Positions 45,027 through 55,061 are shown, numbered from the stretch's first letter. The stretch is DNA of 64,000 bases from Sinomicrobium soli (GCF_003285545.1 NZ_QLNV01000017.1:1-64000), one strand, 5' to 3'. Notes: generated by a model not told the origin, from the sequence alone. Numbers and translations: made by a program.

Positions 45027-45500
45027 CTAACGATGGTGGTACGGTTCGTTGTTCAGTATGGTAAAGGCGCGGTACAGCTGTTCGGTAAAGAAGAGGCGTA
45101 CCATCTGGTGTGAAAAGGTCATGGGCGACAGCGATACTTTCCCCCCGGCTTGTGCATAAACAGCATCGGAAAACCCGTAAGGTCCACCGATGGCAAAGAC
45201 GAGCTGCCTGGTCCCGGCATTCATTTTTTTCTGAAGAAACTCTGAAAAGCCTACGGAGTGGTATGCTTTTCCCTTTTCATCGAGAAGAATGAGCACATCT
45301 CCGGGCTGAAGCTTTTTCAGTAACAGATCGCCCTCCCTGGCTTTTTGCTGTGCTTCGCTCATTCTGGCCGAATTCTTAATGTCGGGAATGATCTCGGCGG
45401 AGTAGCGGACGTAATGCCCGAGCCGCTTTTCATATTCCTGTACCAGCGATTGCAGTGTCTTGCTGTCTGTTTTTCCTATGGCGAGCAGTCTGATGTTCAT
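45027..45500 (-). CDS. rlmH: 23S rRNA pseudouridine-1915 N3-methyltransferase
   Basis: A 157-aa SPOUT-class methyltransferase modifying m3-pseudouridine 1915 in helix 69 of 23S r[17 protein letters not shown] begins the protein, and the knot motifs [28 protein letters not shown] and [14 protein letters not shown] are present, with the C-terminal YHHR. Length is that of the family. A longer frame to 45950 is antisense to nadC and is rejected. It lies upstream of rdgB on the same strand and diverges from nadC. Confidence 0.95.
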   Translation of the reverse strand: MNIRLLAIGKTDSKTLQSLVQEYEKRLGHYVRYSAEIIPDIKNSARMSEAQQKAREGDLLLKKLQPGDVLILLDEKGKAYHSVGFSEFLQKKMNAGTRQLVFAIGGPYGFSDAVYAQAGGKVSLSPMTFSHQMVRLFFTEQLYRAFTILNNEPYHHR

Positions 45501-45714
45501 AAAGGCAAAGTAAGCAGAGCAGGGGTTACCGTGCAAGGATTTTTTGTTCAAATGCGGGTATTGCCGGCAAATAAAAAATATCGGGGGATATGTTTTTTCA
45601 CCGGTTTTCAGTTCGTACCTTTGATTCCGGAGCGGAGACCGCCCGGGCCCCTGTCTGGTGCAGGAGATTGTAAGAGGGGTGGAAATTAGTATTTTAGCGC
45701 AAACGGAAAAACCG

Positions 45715-46605
45715 ATGATATCAAAAGAACAATTCGAACGCGAGATCGACCTGATCATAGTCAATGCCATACGTGAGGATGTGGGGGACGGCGACCACAG
45801 TTCCCTGGCCTGCATACCGGAAACCGCCAGGGGAAAAGCCCGGCTGCTGGTAAAGGATAACGGGATTGTGGCGGGGGTTGATTTTGCACAGCGCGTCTTT
45901 AAACATGTGGACCCCGGCCTGGAGATCGATGTACTTATGGAAGACGGCACCAGGGTAAAACCCGGAGATATCGTGTTTTATGTGAAGGGAAGTTCGCAGG
46001 CTATCCTGAAGGCAGAGCGATTGGTGCTCAATGCCATGCAGCGTATGAGCGCCATTGCGACCAAGACAGCAAAGTATGTGAAACTGCTTGAGGGTACGGG
46101 AGCACAGATCCTGGATACCCGAAAGACCACCCCGGGGATCAGGGCTCTTGAAAAATGGGCGGTAAAGATAGGAGGGGGAGAAAATCACCGGTTCGCCCTG
46201 TACGACATGATCATGCTTAAGGACAATCATATCGATTTTGCCGGGGGGATAAGCAGGGCACTTGAAAAGACCAGGAAGTACCTCGAATCCAGGGGGAAAG
46301 ACCTGAAGATCATCGTGGAGGCCCGGAATATGGATGAAGTGGACGAGATACTGGGCAACGAGGGAGTGTACCGGATCTTGCTGGACAATTTTGATTACAG
46401 ACAAACCGCGGAAGCCGTAAGGCGTATATCGGGCCGGTGCCAGACCGAATCTTCCGGCGGGATCGATGAAAGTACCATCCGGAAGTATGCCGAATGCGGC
46501 GTGGATTATATTTCTTCCGGGGCACTCACACATTCGGTTTACAATATGGATCTCAGCCTGAAAGCTGTCGGGGAACAGGAGGGCGATGTGCACGATGTTA
46601 TATAA
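45715..46605 (+). CDS. nadC: nicotinate-nucleotide pyrophosphorylase (carboxylating)
   Basis: A 296-aa quinolinate phosphoribosyltransferase making nicotinate mononucleotide in NAD synthesis. Key sequence: REDVGDGDHSSLA, ERLVLNAMQRMSAIATKTAKYV (shown in parts), LDTRKTTPGIRALEKWAVKIGGG and MLKDNHI near residue 190, and the C-terminal SSGGIDESTIRKYA and GVDYISSGALTHS. The ATG at 45715 gives the usual N-terminus; an ATG at 45658 would add non-conserved residues. Followed by yihY after 44 bp. Confidence 0.95.
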   Translation: MISKEQFEREIDLIIVNAIREDVGDGDHSSLACIPETARGKARLLVKDNGIVAGVDFAQRVFKHVDPGLEIDVLMEDGTRVKPGDIVFYVKGSSQAILKAERLVLNAMQRMSAIATKTAKYVKLLEGTGAQILDTRKTTPGIRALEKWAVKIGGGENHRFALYDMIMLKDNHIDFAGGISRALEKTRKYLESRGKDLKIIVEARNMDEVDEILGNEGVYRILLDNFDYRQTAEAVRRISGRCQTESSGGIDESTIRKYAECGVDYISSGALTHSVYNMDLSLKAVGEQEGDVHDVI

Positions 46606-46648
46606 TAGTTGCGGATCCCGTAGCCGTGATCTGTAATCAAGACCTGAT

Positions 46649-47590
46649 ATGTCTATAGAAATCGAGGAAAAACTGGAAAAAATACCGGTAGTTCGTTCAC
46701 TGGTTATCTTTTTTAAGAAGATCAAGCTCAAAACATTTGAAGGACTTTCCGTGTACGACCTGCTGGAGATGTATGCCATGGGGATCGTAAAAGGTGCGCT
46801 TACCTACAGGGCCAGTGCCATATCCTTCAGTTTCTTTATGGCGATCTTTCCTTTCCTGCTTTTTGTGCTTAACCTTATTCCCTATATTCCTTTTGTATTG
46901 CCGGATATGACGGCAGATGATTTCCGGATGGAATTCCTGCACTTTATCGACGGCCTGCTGCCCCCGGAAACGGCCTCTTATTTCAATCCCGTTTTCAGTG
47001 ATATTGCCGACAAGAAACGGGGAGGGCTGCTCTCTTCTGTCTTCCTGTTGTCTGTTTTCCTGATGACCAACGGGATCAATGCGGTGTTCGGTGGGTTTGA
47101 AAATTCCTATCACGTCCGTATTAACCGCAATGTGGTGCGACAGTATTTTGTAGCGCTGGGGGTTGCCGTGATCATGGCCTTGCTTTTGCTCCTGTCTGTA
47201 GTGGTCCTGGTGTTCCTGCAAACCGATATCATAGAAAGGCTGAGCAATAAAGGGTATGTGGAAAATGCGGAACAGTGGATTAATGTCATCAAATTCCTTT
47301 TCTTTGTCTTTATCACTTACCTGTTTACTTCCATACTGTACTATTACGGTACTATCGAAGGAAAAAACACCCGTTTTTTCTCGCCGGGGGCATTGCTTAC
47401 TACGGTATTGTTTGTGCTTACCTCTTATTTTTTCGGGGTGTATATAGAGAATTTTTCCCAGTACAACGAGCTCTACGGTTCCATAGGGGCCCTTCTTATC
47501 CTGATGCTGTATATATGGCTCAATTCCAATATCCTGCTGCTCGGCTTTGAACTTAATGCCTCCCTTCGCAGCCTGAAACGGAAATTTTGA
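46649..47590 (+). CDS. YihY/BrkB family membrane protein
   Basis: A 313-aa inner-membrane protein with about six helices, with the family core ASAISFSFFMAIFPFLLFVLNLIPYIP (shown in part), LSVFLMTNGINAVFGGFENSYHV and a C-terminal YGSIGALLILMLYIWLNSNILLLGFELNA (shown in part). The YihY/UPF0761 family was once linked with ribonuclease BN, a link now abandoned, so no enzymatic role is claimed. It lies just after nadC on the same strand. Confidence 0.88.
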   Translation: MSIEIEEKLEKIPVVRSLVIFFKKIKLKTFEGLSVYDLLEMYAMGIVKGALTYRASAISFSFFMAIFPFLLFVLNLIPYIPFVLPDMTADDFRMEFLHFIDGLLPPETASYFNPVFSDIADKKRGGLLSSVFLLSVFLMTNGINAVFGGFENSYHVRINRNVVRQYFVALGVAVIMALLLLLSVVVLVFLQTDIIERLSNKGYVENAEQWINVIKFLFFVFITYLFTSILYYYGTIEGKNTRFFSPGALLTTVLFVLTSYFFGVYIENFSQYNELYGSIGALLILMLYIWLNSNILLLGFELNASLRSLKRKF

Positions 47591-47746
47591 TATCTTTATG
47601 GGGGTGGTTGCAGGTTGCAGGCGCCTGTAAAGTTATTTGGCAAATCACGAAATGGATGGAAGTCAGAAGTCGGAATGAACTATAACAAACCAAGAACTAT
47701 TCAACCCGTAACCCAAATAACCCAATAACTTAATAACCCAATAATT

Positions 47747-48181
47747 ATGAAACAGATAACAGGAATATGCTTTGCAGTACTATGTGTATGCGCGATCTTA
47801 CCGGTGCGGGCACAGGATGTTTTCGGAAAGTGGAAGACTATCGACGATGAAACGGGGCAGGAAAAATCGATAGTGGAGATCTACGAACAGGACGGAAAAG
47901 TATACGGGAAGGTTGTAGAGATACTGAACAAGGATAGGCTGGATGCCCGTTGTGACAAATGCAAGGGGGAGAAAAAAGACAAATCTATTCTTAATATGGT
48001 CATCATCGAAGGCCTGGAAAAGGACGGTGACGAGTATTCCGGGGGAATTATCCTGGACCCGAATAAGGGAAAGGAATACAAATGCAGGATATGGGTAGAT
48101 GAGGAAGATCCCGCAAAACTGAATGTCAGGGGATATGTGGCATTTTTATACCGTACCCAGAACTGGTTCCGGGCAGATTGA
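47747..48181 (+). CDS. DUF2147 family secreted protein
   Basis: A 144-aa exported protein. The signal peptide (1-22, ending VRAQ) is followed by the DUF2147 beta-sheet core: FGKWKTIDDETGQEKSIVEIYE, KVYGKVVEI, ARCDKCKGEKKDKS with a Cys pair, and GGIILDPNKGKEYKCRIW. The family is periplasmic and uncharacterised. The preceding 156-bp gap holds AACCC- and AATAAC-type repeats, but no clear promoter. Confidence 0.8.
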   Translation: MKQITGICFAVLCVCAILPVRAQDVFGKWKTIDDETGQEKSIVEIYEQDGKVYGKVVEILNKDRLDARCDKCKGEKKDKSILNMVIIEGLEKDGDEYSGGIILDPNKGKEYKCRIWVDEEDPAKLNVRGYVAFLYRTQNWFRAD

Positions 48182-48221
48182 TTTTTTATAACCCGGTAAT
48201 CCGATAACCAGGTCCCTTTCT

Positions 48222-48229
48222 TATCTTTG
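48222..48229 (+). promoter_or_regulatory. -7 element directly before priA
   Basis: TATCTTTG ends 4 nt before the priA ATG at 48234, as in the HSDR_N gene, implying a nearly leaderless mRNA. No good -33 element. Confidence 0.45.
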
Positions 48230-48233
48230 CTTC

Positions 48234-50708
48234 ATGCAACAGTATTTTGTAGATGCTATTCTGCCCATACCTGTAGAGAAACAGTTTACCTACCGGGTTT
48301 CGGAAGAGGAATACCACGCCCTGAAGCCGGGGATGCGGATTGCCGTTCCCTTTGGTAAATCCAGGATATATACGGCGCTGGCCTTTCGCCTGCACCACAC
48401 CCCTCCGCAGCTATACGAAGCAAAAGATATTCACCAGGTACTGGATGAAACTCCGCTGGTTACCGGCAGGCAGATGGAATTATGGCTCTGGATGGCTTCG
48501 TATTATATGTGTACTGCCGGGGAGGTTTTTCGTGCGGCCCTTCCCGGAGCCCTCCTGATAGAAAGTGAGACCATAGTGCTCCGCAATGATGATTTTGAGA
48601 TGTCTGAAGCGGAGTTGAAGGATGACGAATGGCTGATTTTCGAAGCGCTACAGCACCAGCCCGTCCTGAAAGTAGCTGAAGTAGCCGCCATACTGGACCG
48701 GAAAAATACCCTTCCGGTGCTTAAGCGCCTCCTGGAAAAAGGGGTGATCCGTGTGAAGGAAGAAATCCAGGAGCGGTATAAGCCCAAACTGCTGCGTTTT
48801 GTACGGATAGCTTCCCGCTATGCCGGTGAAGATGCGCTCCGGGAGTTGCTCGATGCTATGAACAGGGCCCCGAAGCAACGGGAAGTACTGCTGTCGCTTT
48901 TCTCTCTTTCCGCGACTACCCGGAAGCCCGTAAAACTGAAAAAACTACAGGAAACCAGCGGGGCCTCTCCCGCCGTAATCAAAAGCCTGCTCGACAAGGA
49001 TATCCTGGAAGATTATTACCTGCAGACAGACCGGGTGGCATATAGTGGCGGGAATACAGAGGCTTCCGTCACTTTAAACGAATATCAGGACAAGGCATTA
49101 AAGGAGATAGAGGAATATTTTAAGGAAAAGGATGTGGCCCTGTTGTACGGGGTAACGTCTTCGGGAAAGACCGAGATCTATGTCAAACTGATAGAAGAAG
49201 CGATAGCCCGGGGGCAGCAGGTACTTTACCTCCTGCCTGAAATCGCACTTACCTCCCAGCTTATCGGTCGCCTGCAGCGTTATTTTGGTGATAAGGTGAG
49301 CGTGTATCACTCGAAATACTCCAATAATGAGCGTATCGAGGTCTGGTATCACCTGTTGAACGGTTCTTCCCGGGCACAGGTCGTGATCGGGGCCCGGTCG
49401 GCCGTGTTTCTTCCGTTTTCCGATCTGGGGCTGATTGTGGTGGATGAAGAACACGAATCCTCTTTTAAACAATACGACCCCGCCCCGAGGTATCACGGAA
49501 GGGACGTGGCCATTGTGCTGGGAAAAATGTACGGGGCAAAGGTACTGTTAGGATCGGCTACACCCAGTGTGGAGAGCAGCTATAATGCCAGGACAGGGAA
49601 GTACGGCCTTGTGGGGCTGACGCGGAGATACGGGAATGTGATGCTGCCGGAAATGGAACTTGTGGATATCAGGGAGCGAACGAAAAAGAAGCGGATGAAA
49701 GGTCATTTTTCCGACCGGCTGATCGAGGAGATAGAAGATGTGCTGTCTGAAGGAGACCAGGTGATTCTTTTTCAGAACAGGAGGGGGTATGCCCCGGTGA
49801 TGGAGTGCAAGGAGTGCGGGCACACGCCGCAGTGCCCCAATTGCGATGTGAGCCTTACCTACCACCGTACCCGCAAGCAACTGAGGTGCCACTATTGCGG
49901 GTATTCCATGGCGTTGCCGAGAAGCTGTGTGGCCTGTGGAAGCCATGCCCTGGATACGAAAGGGCTGGGCACGGAACAGGTGGAAGAGGAGCTGAGAAAC
50001 CTGTTTCCCGACGCCAGGGTAGGGCGTATGGATTCTGATACCACCCGCGGCAAGTACGGTTATGAGAAGATTATCACCGCTTTTGAACAGGAGGAGATCG
50101 ATATTCTGGTAGGGACACAGATGATTACCAAGGGGCTGGATTTCAGGAAGGTGAGCCTTGTGGGCATCATGAATGCGGACAGCCTGCTCAACTATCCCGA
50201 TTTCCGGGCGTTCGAGCGGAGTTTTCAGTTGATCTTACAGGTGGCAGGACGCGCGGGGCGGACGGAAAAAAGGGGGAAAGTGCTCATACAGACCTATAAC
50301 CCGTATCACCAGATCCTGCAGCAGGCCTCCATGAACAAATACGGGGATATGCTGACCGACCAGCTGAACGACCGGAAACAGTTTTCCTACCCGCCTTTTT
50401 TCAGGCTGATCCGGATATCCGTAAGGCACCGGAATTATTCGACAGCAGCAGAGGCGGCAGACTGGTTTGCAAAAAGCGTCAGGAATTCCCTTGTTTCCGG
50501 AGGATGGAAAGACGATTGTATTCTCGGTCCGGAATCTCCTGCCATAGGCCGCATAAGGAACCAGTATATCAGGGATATCATGATCAAGATTCCCCGGGGA
50601 CAGTCACTCAAAACAGTCAAGGAAATACTGTGGCGTATACACGGCAGTTTTTCTGCTATACCGGCATATCGCAGTACCCGGCTGATTTTTGATGTGGATT
50701 GTTATTAG
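48234..50708 (+). CDS. priA: primosomal replication protein N' (PriA helicase)
   Basis: An 824-aa PriA 3'-5' DNA helicase that restarts stalled replication forks. The 3'-DNA binding domain is at the N-terminus (FVDAILPIPVEKQFTYRV). Walker A is GVTSSGKTE and the DEEH box is VDEEHES. The zinc-binding cysteines come as CKECGHTPQCPNC and CHYCGY...CVACG. The helicase C-terminal motifs QVAGRAGRTEKRGKVLIQT (shown in part) are intact. Length is a little above the E. coli protein. It converges with the response regulator downstream. Confidence 0.95.
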   Translation: MQQYFVDAILPIPVEKQFTYRVSEEEYHALKPGMRIAVPFGKSRIYTALAFRLHHTPPQLYEAKDIHQVLDETPLVTGRQMELWLWMASYYMCTAGEVFRAALPGALLIESETIVLRNDDFEMSEAELKDDEWLIFEALQHQPVLKVAEVAAILDRKNTLPVLKRLLEKGVIRVKEEIQERYKPKLLRFVRIASRYAGEDALRELLDAMNRAPKQREVLLSLFSLSATTRKPVKLKKLQETSGASPAVIKSLLDKDILEDYYLQTDRVAYSGGNTEASVTLNEYQDKALKEIEEYFKEKDVALLYGVTSSGKTEIYVKLIEEAIARGQQVLYLLPEIALTSQLIGRLQRYFGDKVSVYHSKYSNNERIEVWYHLLNGSSRAQVVIGARSAVFLPFSDLGLIVVDEEHESSFKQYDPAPRYHGRDVAIVLGKMYGAKVLLGSATPSVESSYNARTGKYGLVGLTRRYGNVMLPEMELVDIRERTKKKRMKGHFSDRLIEEIEDVLSEGDQVILFQNRRGYAPVMECKECGHTPQCPNCDVSLTYHRTRKQLRCHYCGYSMALPRSCVACGSHALDTKGLGTEQVEEELRNLFPDARVGRMDSDTTRGKYGYEKIITAFEQEEIDILVGTQMITKGLDFRKVSLVGIMNADSLLNYPDFRAFERSFQLILQVAGRAGRTEKRGKVLIQTYNPYHQILQQASMNKYGDMLTDQLNDRKQFSYPPFFRLIRISVRHRNYSTAAEAADWFAKSVRNSLVSGGWKDDCILGPESPAIGRIRNQYIRDIMIKIPRGQSLKTVKEILWRIHGSFSAIPAYRSTRLIFDVDCY

Positions 50709-50761
50709 AACCGTGCCCTGGTCCTATAAATCCTGCGCCCGGTAATTCTGCGTCTTACATC

Positions 50762-51451
50762 CTATTTACCAAGTATTTCAGCCAGCCTGGCCTTCCGGTT
50801 CCGGCTCAGGGGAAGTTTGGTGCCGCTTACCTCTACTTCCCTGCTGTTGTAGCGGTCTACTTTGTCCAGGTTTATGATAAAGGACTTGTGAATACGCATA
50901 AAACGATCCGGGGGGAGTTCCTGCTCAAAGGACTTCATGGTAGAGAGTACGATGATGCCTTCTTCATCGGTAACCAGTTTTACGTAGTCGCCCAATGCTT
51001 CGATCCATTTGATCTCATTGAGGAAAACCTTATGTTTCTTGAGGTTGCTCTTTACAAAAATATGATCGTCATCCTCTTTGGCCACGGTTTTCAGCCTGTG
51101 TTTTTTGATGGCCCTTTTTACCGCTACATCAAAGCGTTCGGAGGAAACGGGCTTGTGGAGATAATCGGTAACATCGTAGTCAAACGCTCTCAGGGCATAT
51201 TCTGCCTTGCCCGTAATCAGTATCACCTGCGGAGGATCGTGCAATGACTCAAGAAGGTCAAAGCCGGTGATGATGGGCATTTCGATGTCGAGAAAAATAA
51301 GGTCTATTTTCTTCGATTTCAACCCGTTTTTGGCTTCCATGGCATTTCCGTATTCGGCGACGAGTTCCAGGGAAGGAGTATTTTTGATCAGTCTGGCCAC
51401 GGCCATGCGCTGTATGTTGGAGTCATCTACAATTATACAATTCATCTTCAT
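50762..51451 (-). CDS. LytTR-family response regulator
   Basis: A 229-aa two-component regulator. The receiver domain (1-118) has the acidic pocket (VDDSN), the phospho-acceptor Asp55 in LIFLDIEMP and the lysine in DYLHKPVS. A linker leads to a LytTR DNA-binding domain (about 130-229) with KWIEALGDYVKLVTDEE and LPPDRFMRIHKSFIINL. No sensor kinase is next to it, so its partner (probably a LytS-type kinase) is elsewhere. Target genes cannot be inferred here. It converges with priA. Confidence 0.9.
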   Translation of the reverse strand: MKMNCIIVDDSNIQRMAVARLIKNTPSLELVAEYGNAMEAKNGLKSKKIDLIFLDIEMPIITGFDLLESLHDPPQVILITGKAEYALRAFDYDVTDYLHKPVSSERFDVAVKRAIKKHRLKTVAKEDDDHIFVKSNLKKHKVFLNEIKWIEALGDYVKLVTDEEGIIVLSTMKSFEQELPPDRFMRIHKSFIINLDKVDRYNSREVEVSGTKLPLSRNRKARLAEILGK

Positions 51452-51643
51452 GATGCTATCTCGTCTTTTCGGTTAAGTTCTTGTTTCCATACGGGAAATC
51501 CCTCTGTAAAGGACGGGGTAATATCCAGAATAAGGAATTTTGTTAAATCAGGGCGAAAATAATGGACAATTTTACTGATTTTTTTTGCTTTCACCAATTT
51601 TGTGAGAAAAAAAGAACGGGCTTATTTAAAGTTTTTTGGTGTT

Positions 51644-51715
51644 GGGTTATTGGGTTATTAGGTTATTGGGTTATTGGGTTATTGGGTTATTGGGTTATTG
51701 GGTTATTGGGTTAAT
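51644..51715 (+). repeat. nine tandem GGGTTATT octamers
   Basis: Units at 51644-51651, 51652-51659, then 51660-51667 with a G-to-A change, and six more to 51715, the last being GGGTTAAT. The array lies in the 398-bp gap between the response regulator (51451, minus) and rpsF (51850). It is followed by complementary-looking TTATTAAC words to about 51758. No gene is seen in this gap. Confidence 0.9.
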
Positions 51716-51795
51716 GCGGGTTGCCTAAATAACTTATTAACTGATTAACTTATTAACCAACCTTCACCCCCTGAAGCAAAAATCAGTACCGCAGA

Positions 51796-51827
51796 TTTGG
51801 TTAATAAAACTGAAAAGAGTATTTTTG
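51796..51827 (+). promoter_or_regulatory. rpsF operon promoter
   Basis: TTTG at 51796-51799, exactly 20 nt, then TATTTTTG at 51820-51827: the best match to the Bacteroidetes promoter consensus in the window, 22 nt before the rpsF start. Confidence 0.75.
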
Positions 51828-51849
51828 CAGCCTTAAAAATAAAATAATT

Positions 51850-52188
51850 ATGAATCATTACGAAACTGTTTTCATTCTTAATCCCGTTTTATCTGATACG
51901 CAGGTAAAGGAAACAGTAAAGAAGTTCGAGGATTTCTTGGTTTCCAGGGGAGCAGAGTTTGTGTCTAAGGAAGACTGGGGGCTTAAAAAACTGGCTTACC
52001 CCATTCAGAACAAAAAGAGCGGATTTTATCACCTGTTCGAGTTTAAAGTAAACGGAGAGGCGATCAATCCTTACGAAGTGGAATTCCGAAGGGATGAGCG
52101 GGTTATGCGTTTTCTCACTGTAACGCTGGATAAGCACGCTGTAGCCTGGGCTGAAAAACGAAGGAATAAGTTAAACCAAAAAGCTTAG
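51850..52188 (+). CDS. rpsF: 30S ribosomal protein S6
   Basis: A 112-aa ribosomal protein binding with S18 in the platform of the small subunit. It starts [19 protein letters not shown] and has the family features [23 protein letters not shown] (shown in part) and [17 protein letters not shown]. First gene of the standard rpsF-rpsR-rplI operon, with a strong promoter at 51796. Confidence 0.97.
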   Translation: MNHYETVFILNPVLSDTQVKETVKKFEDFLVSRGAEFVSKEDWGLKKLAYPIQNKKSGFYHLFEFKVNGEAINPYEVEFRRDERVMRFLTVTLDKHAVAWAEKRRNKLNQKA

Positions 52189-52193
52189 AAATT

Positions 52194-52490
52194 ATGTCAT
52201 CTATCGAACAACAGGCCAAAGGAAAAAAAGACGGGGAGATCAGGTACCTTACCCCGCTTAATATAGAGACCACTAAAGCCAAGAAATACTGCCGCTTCAA
52301 AAAGTCGGGGATCAAGTATATCGATTACAAGGACCCGGATTTCCTGCTGAAATTTGTGAATGAGCAAGGTAAGATCCTGCCGCGCAGACTTACCGGAACA
52401 TCATTGAAGTACCAGAGAAAAGTGGCTGTGGCCGTCAAAAGGGCACGTCACCTGGCTTTGATGCCTTATGTAGCTGATTTGTTAAAATAA
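52194..52490 (+). CDS. rpsR: 30S ribosomal protein S18
   Basis: A 98-aa ribosomal protein. The C-terminal core [40 protein letters not shown] (given in part) is diagnostic. The N-terminal extension (about 25 residues, polar) is normal for Bacteroidetes. It starts 6 bp after rpsF and forms the S6-S18 pair in the ribosome platform. Confidence 0.97.
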   Translation: MSSIEQQAKGKKDGEIRYLTPLNIETTKAKKYCRFKKSGIKYIDYKDPDFLLKFVNEQGKILPRRLTGTSLKYQRKVAVAVKRARHLALMPYVADLLK

Positions 52491-52503
52491 AAAAGGGCAG
52501 ACA

Positions 52504-52956
52504 ATGGAATTAATACTGAAGAAAGACGTAGATAATTTAGGGTTTAAAGATGATCTCGTAACTGTTAAAAACGGTTACGGACGCAATTATCTTATTCCCC
52601 AGGGATTTGCCGTACTGGCCACTCCGTCGGCCAAAAAAGTACTGGCTGAGAACCTTAAACAAAGGGCATTCAAGGAGCAGAAGATCGTTGAAGACGCCAA
52701 AAAAGTGGCAGACGCGCTTTCCAAACTGGAGATCAGGATAGCTGCCAAAACCGGTGCCGGGGATAAACTCTTCGGTTCTGTAAGCAATATCGATCTCACA
52801 GAAGCTCTTGAAAAAGAAGGGCAAAGCATCGAACGCAAATACATCAGCATTAACGGCGGAAGCGTAAAGCGTACCGGGAAATACAATGCTGTGATCAGGC
52901 TTCACCGGGAGGTGGTAGTAGACTTTCCTTTCGAAGTTGTAGCCGAAGCAAAGTAA
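52504..52956 (+). CDS. rplI: 50S ribosomal protein L9
   Basis: A 150-aa ribosomal protein. The N-terminal domain contains MELILKKDVDNLGFKDDLV and VKNGYGRNYLIPQGFA, then the long helix with KVLAENLKQRAFKEQKIVED (shown in part) and a C-terminal domain with KLFGSVSNIDLTEAL. Last gene of the rpsF operon, 14 bp after rpsR, with a terminator right behind it. Confidence 0.97.
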   Translation: MELILKKDVDNLGFKDDLVTVKNGYGRNYLIPQGFAVLATPSAKKVLAENLKQRAFKEQKIVEDAKKVADALSKLEIRIAAKTGAGDKLFGSVSNIDLTEALEKEGQSIERKYISINGGSVKRTGKYNAVIRLHREVVVDFPFEVVAEAK

Positions 52957-52982
52957 TTTACAGGTTATCATAATACCGGAAG

Positions 52983-53020
52983 TCGCCTAAAAGATCCTTT
53001 TTAGGCGATTTTCTTTTTTT
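52983..53020 (+). terminator. terminator of the rpsF-rpsR-rplI operon
   Basis: A perfect 10-bp stem (52983-52992 with 52999-53008) followed by TT-TTC-TTTTTTT, 27 bp after the rplI stop. Confidence 0.9.
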
Positions 53021-53040
53021 AGGACTTATCTGATCTAAGT

Positions 53041-53523
53041 ATGAAGTACAGGAGACTTACCAGGGAACAACTGGAAGAACTGCACCGGGAATTTATCAAT
53101 TTCCTCGCTGCACAGTCGATTACCGCAGAAGAGTGGGACAGGATAAAAAAGGAGCAGCCGGAGACCGCAGAACAGGAAGTAGATGTTTTCAGTGATCTTA
53201 TCTGGGAGGGGGTACTGCAGAAAGTGGACTACCTCGAGAATATATCGCAACGGCAGATGAACCTCTTCCACCTGACCGGCAAAGAGATGAGACTGATCGG
53301 TATCCGGGTGCTGAACCCGGATATAGACCTCACGACACAGGAGGGTTTTGGCTGGTTTAAAAAGCATTTTATGACTGATATGGTGGAGATCATGACCGCC
53401 GCCAAAGCATATTCGGAAGACAGGAACCGGGATAAATTTGAGCTGATAGAGAAAGGAGCGGTAATCACTAAGGGAGAACTGTACCGCTGGTTCGACGATA
53501 TCCTCAGGGACGGGATGTTGTAG
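53041..53523 (+). CDS. DUF6495 family protein
   Basis: A 160-aa mainly helical, soluble, acidic protein of unknown function, with the conserved blocks YRRLTREQLEELHREFINFLA, FSDLIWEGVLQKVDYLENIS and MNLFHLTGKEMRLIG (some shown in part). It is a known but uncharacterised family of Flavobacteriia. It starts 84 bp after rplI, beyond the terminator, so it has its own transcript or depends on readthrough. Confidence 0.65.
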   Translation: MKYRRLTREQLEELHREFINFLAAQSITAEEWDRIKKEQPETAEQEVDVFSDLIWEGVLQKVDYLENISQRQMNLFHLTGKEMRLIGIRVLNPDIDLTTQEGFGWFKKHFMTDMVEIMTAAKAYSEDRNRDKFELIEKGAVITKGELYRWFDDILRDGML

Positions 53524-53671
53524 ACAACTGTGGTATAGGGAACTTATACGTGATATCCTGCCCTGAAATGGCTAAAAATTATGATATTTGTTTTCGGATA
53601 ACACCCGCGTGACCTGAATGGCCCGGGTATTTCCGATAGTTAGTAAAAACTGTAATCACAAGACCTGTTAC

Positions 53672-55048
53672 ATGGCACAGAAACCAGGTATTCCCAAAGG
53701 GACACGCGATTTTTCACCGGCAGAGGTCGCCAGAAGAAATTATATCATTGCCGTCATCCGGAAACAGTTTGAGCTTTTCGGGTTTCAGCCGATAGAAACC
53801 CCCAGCTTTGAAAACTCTTCCACCCTGATGGGGAAATATGGCGAAGAGGGCGACCGTCTGATCTTTAAGATACTGAACTCAGGAGATTATCTCGGTAAGG
53901 TAGACGACAAACTGTACGCGCAGAAAGACAGTCTGCGTATGACCGCGAATATTTCTGAAAAAGCGCTGAGATATGATCTGACAGTGCCTTTTGCACGTTA
54001 TGTGGTACAGCATCAGAACGAGATAGACTTTCCTTTCAAGCGATACCAGATCCAGCCCGTATGGAGGGCCGACCGGCCGCAGAAAGGAAGGTTCCGCGAA
54101 TTTTACCAGTGTGATGCCGATGTGGTAGGATCGCAGTCCCTGTGGCAGGAAGTGGAATTCGTACAGCTCTATGATACGGTGTTTACTGCCCTGGGGTTGA
54201 AAGGAGTGACCATAAAACTGAACAACCGTAAAATACTTTCGGGAATAGCAGAGGTGATCGGGGCGAAGGACAAGCTGATCGATTTTACCGTGGCCCTGGA
54301 CAAGCTGGACAAAATAGGGGAAGACGGTGTAAAAAGGGAAATGCGGGAAAAGGGGATTGCCGAAGATGCCATTGCAAGGGTGCAGCCCCTGTTCGGCCTT
54401 GAGGGGACTATAGCCGATAAGCTGGAGCAGCTTTCCGGACTGCTCCACACTTCTGAAGAGGGAAAAAGGGGAGTAGAAGAACTGCGTTTTATCTGTGATA
54501 CCATCGCGGAATACGGACTACAGACTGCGGTGCTTGACCTGGATGTAACCCTGGCCCGTGGCCTGAATTACTATACGGGTGCCATTTTTGAAGTAGCTGC
54601 CCCTGCCGGGGTGGCCATGGGGTCTATCGGTGGCGGAGGCCGGTATGACGACCTTACGGGGATCTTCGGGCTGAAAGGTATCAGTGGCGTAGGGATCTCT
54701 TTTGGCCTGGATCGTATATATCTCGTTCTGGAGGAACTCAATCTCTTCCCGGAGGCGGTAACCCTGACTTCCAGGGCACTCTTTATCAATTTTGGAGAAG
54801 AAGAAGCCCGTTACGGGTTGAGGGCACTGATGGCATTGCGGAAACAGGGGATCAGGGCCGAACTCTATCCTGACAGTGCCAAAATGAAAAAACAGATGCA
54901 GTACGCCGATAAGCGGGGTATTCCCTATACCGTACTGACCGGGGAAAACGAGATCAGGGAAGGGCATTATACCCTCAAAAACATGGAGACCGGCGAACAG
55001 AAGGCAGTAACCTTGCAGGAACTGGGAGCCATACTGTCCGGAACATAA
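53672..55048 (+). CDS. hisS: histidyl-tRNA synthetase
   Basis: A 458-aa class II aminoacyl-tRNA synthetase charging tRNA-His. Motif 1 region [16 protein letters not shown], motif 2 with [17 protein letters not shown], the histidine-binding [13 protein letters not shown] and motif 3 [15 protein letters not shown] are all present, followed by the anticodon-binding domain (about 360-458). The ATG at 53672 ([14 protein letters not shown]) fits the family; an earlier in-frame ATG at 53618 would add 18 unconserved residues. Confidence 0.95.
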   Translation: MAQKPGIPKGTRDFSPAEVARRNYIIAVIRKQFELFGFQPIETPSFENSSTLMGKYGEEGDRLIFKILNSGDYLGKVDDKLYAQKDSLRMTANISEKALRYDLTVPFARYVVQHQNEIDFPFKRYQIQPVWRADRPQKGRFREFYQCDADVVGSQSLWQEVEFVQLYDTVFTALGLKGVTIKLNNRKILSGIAEVIGAKDKLIDFTVALDKLDKIGEDGVKREMREKGIAEDAIARVQPLFGLEGTIADKLEQLSGLLHTSEEGKRGVEELRFICDTIAEYGLQTAVLDLDVTLARGLNYYTGAIFEVAAPAGVAMGSIGGGGRYDDLTGIFGLKGISGVGISFGLDRIYLVLEELNLFPEAVTLTSRALFINFGEEEARYGLRALMALRKQGIRAELYPDSAKMKKQMQYADKRGIPYTVLTGENEIREGHYTLKNMETGEQKAVTLQELGAILSGT

Positions 55049-55061
55049 GGGGAAGAAAAGA

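Noticed and set aside
45501-45950. Upstream extension of the rlmH frame
   Set aside because: It is antisense to nadC and rich in Ser/Arg without conservation; the family starts at MNIRLLAIG (45500).
51644-51715. CRISPR-like array
   Set aside because: The repeats are 8 bp and contiguous, with no spacers and no cas genes nearby.
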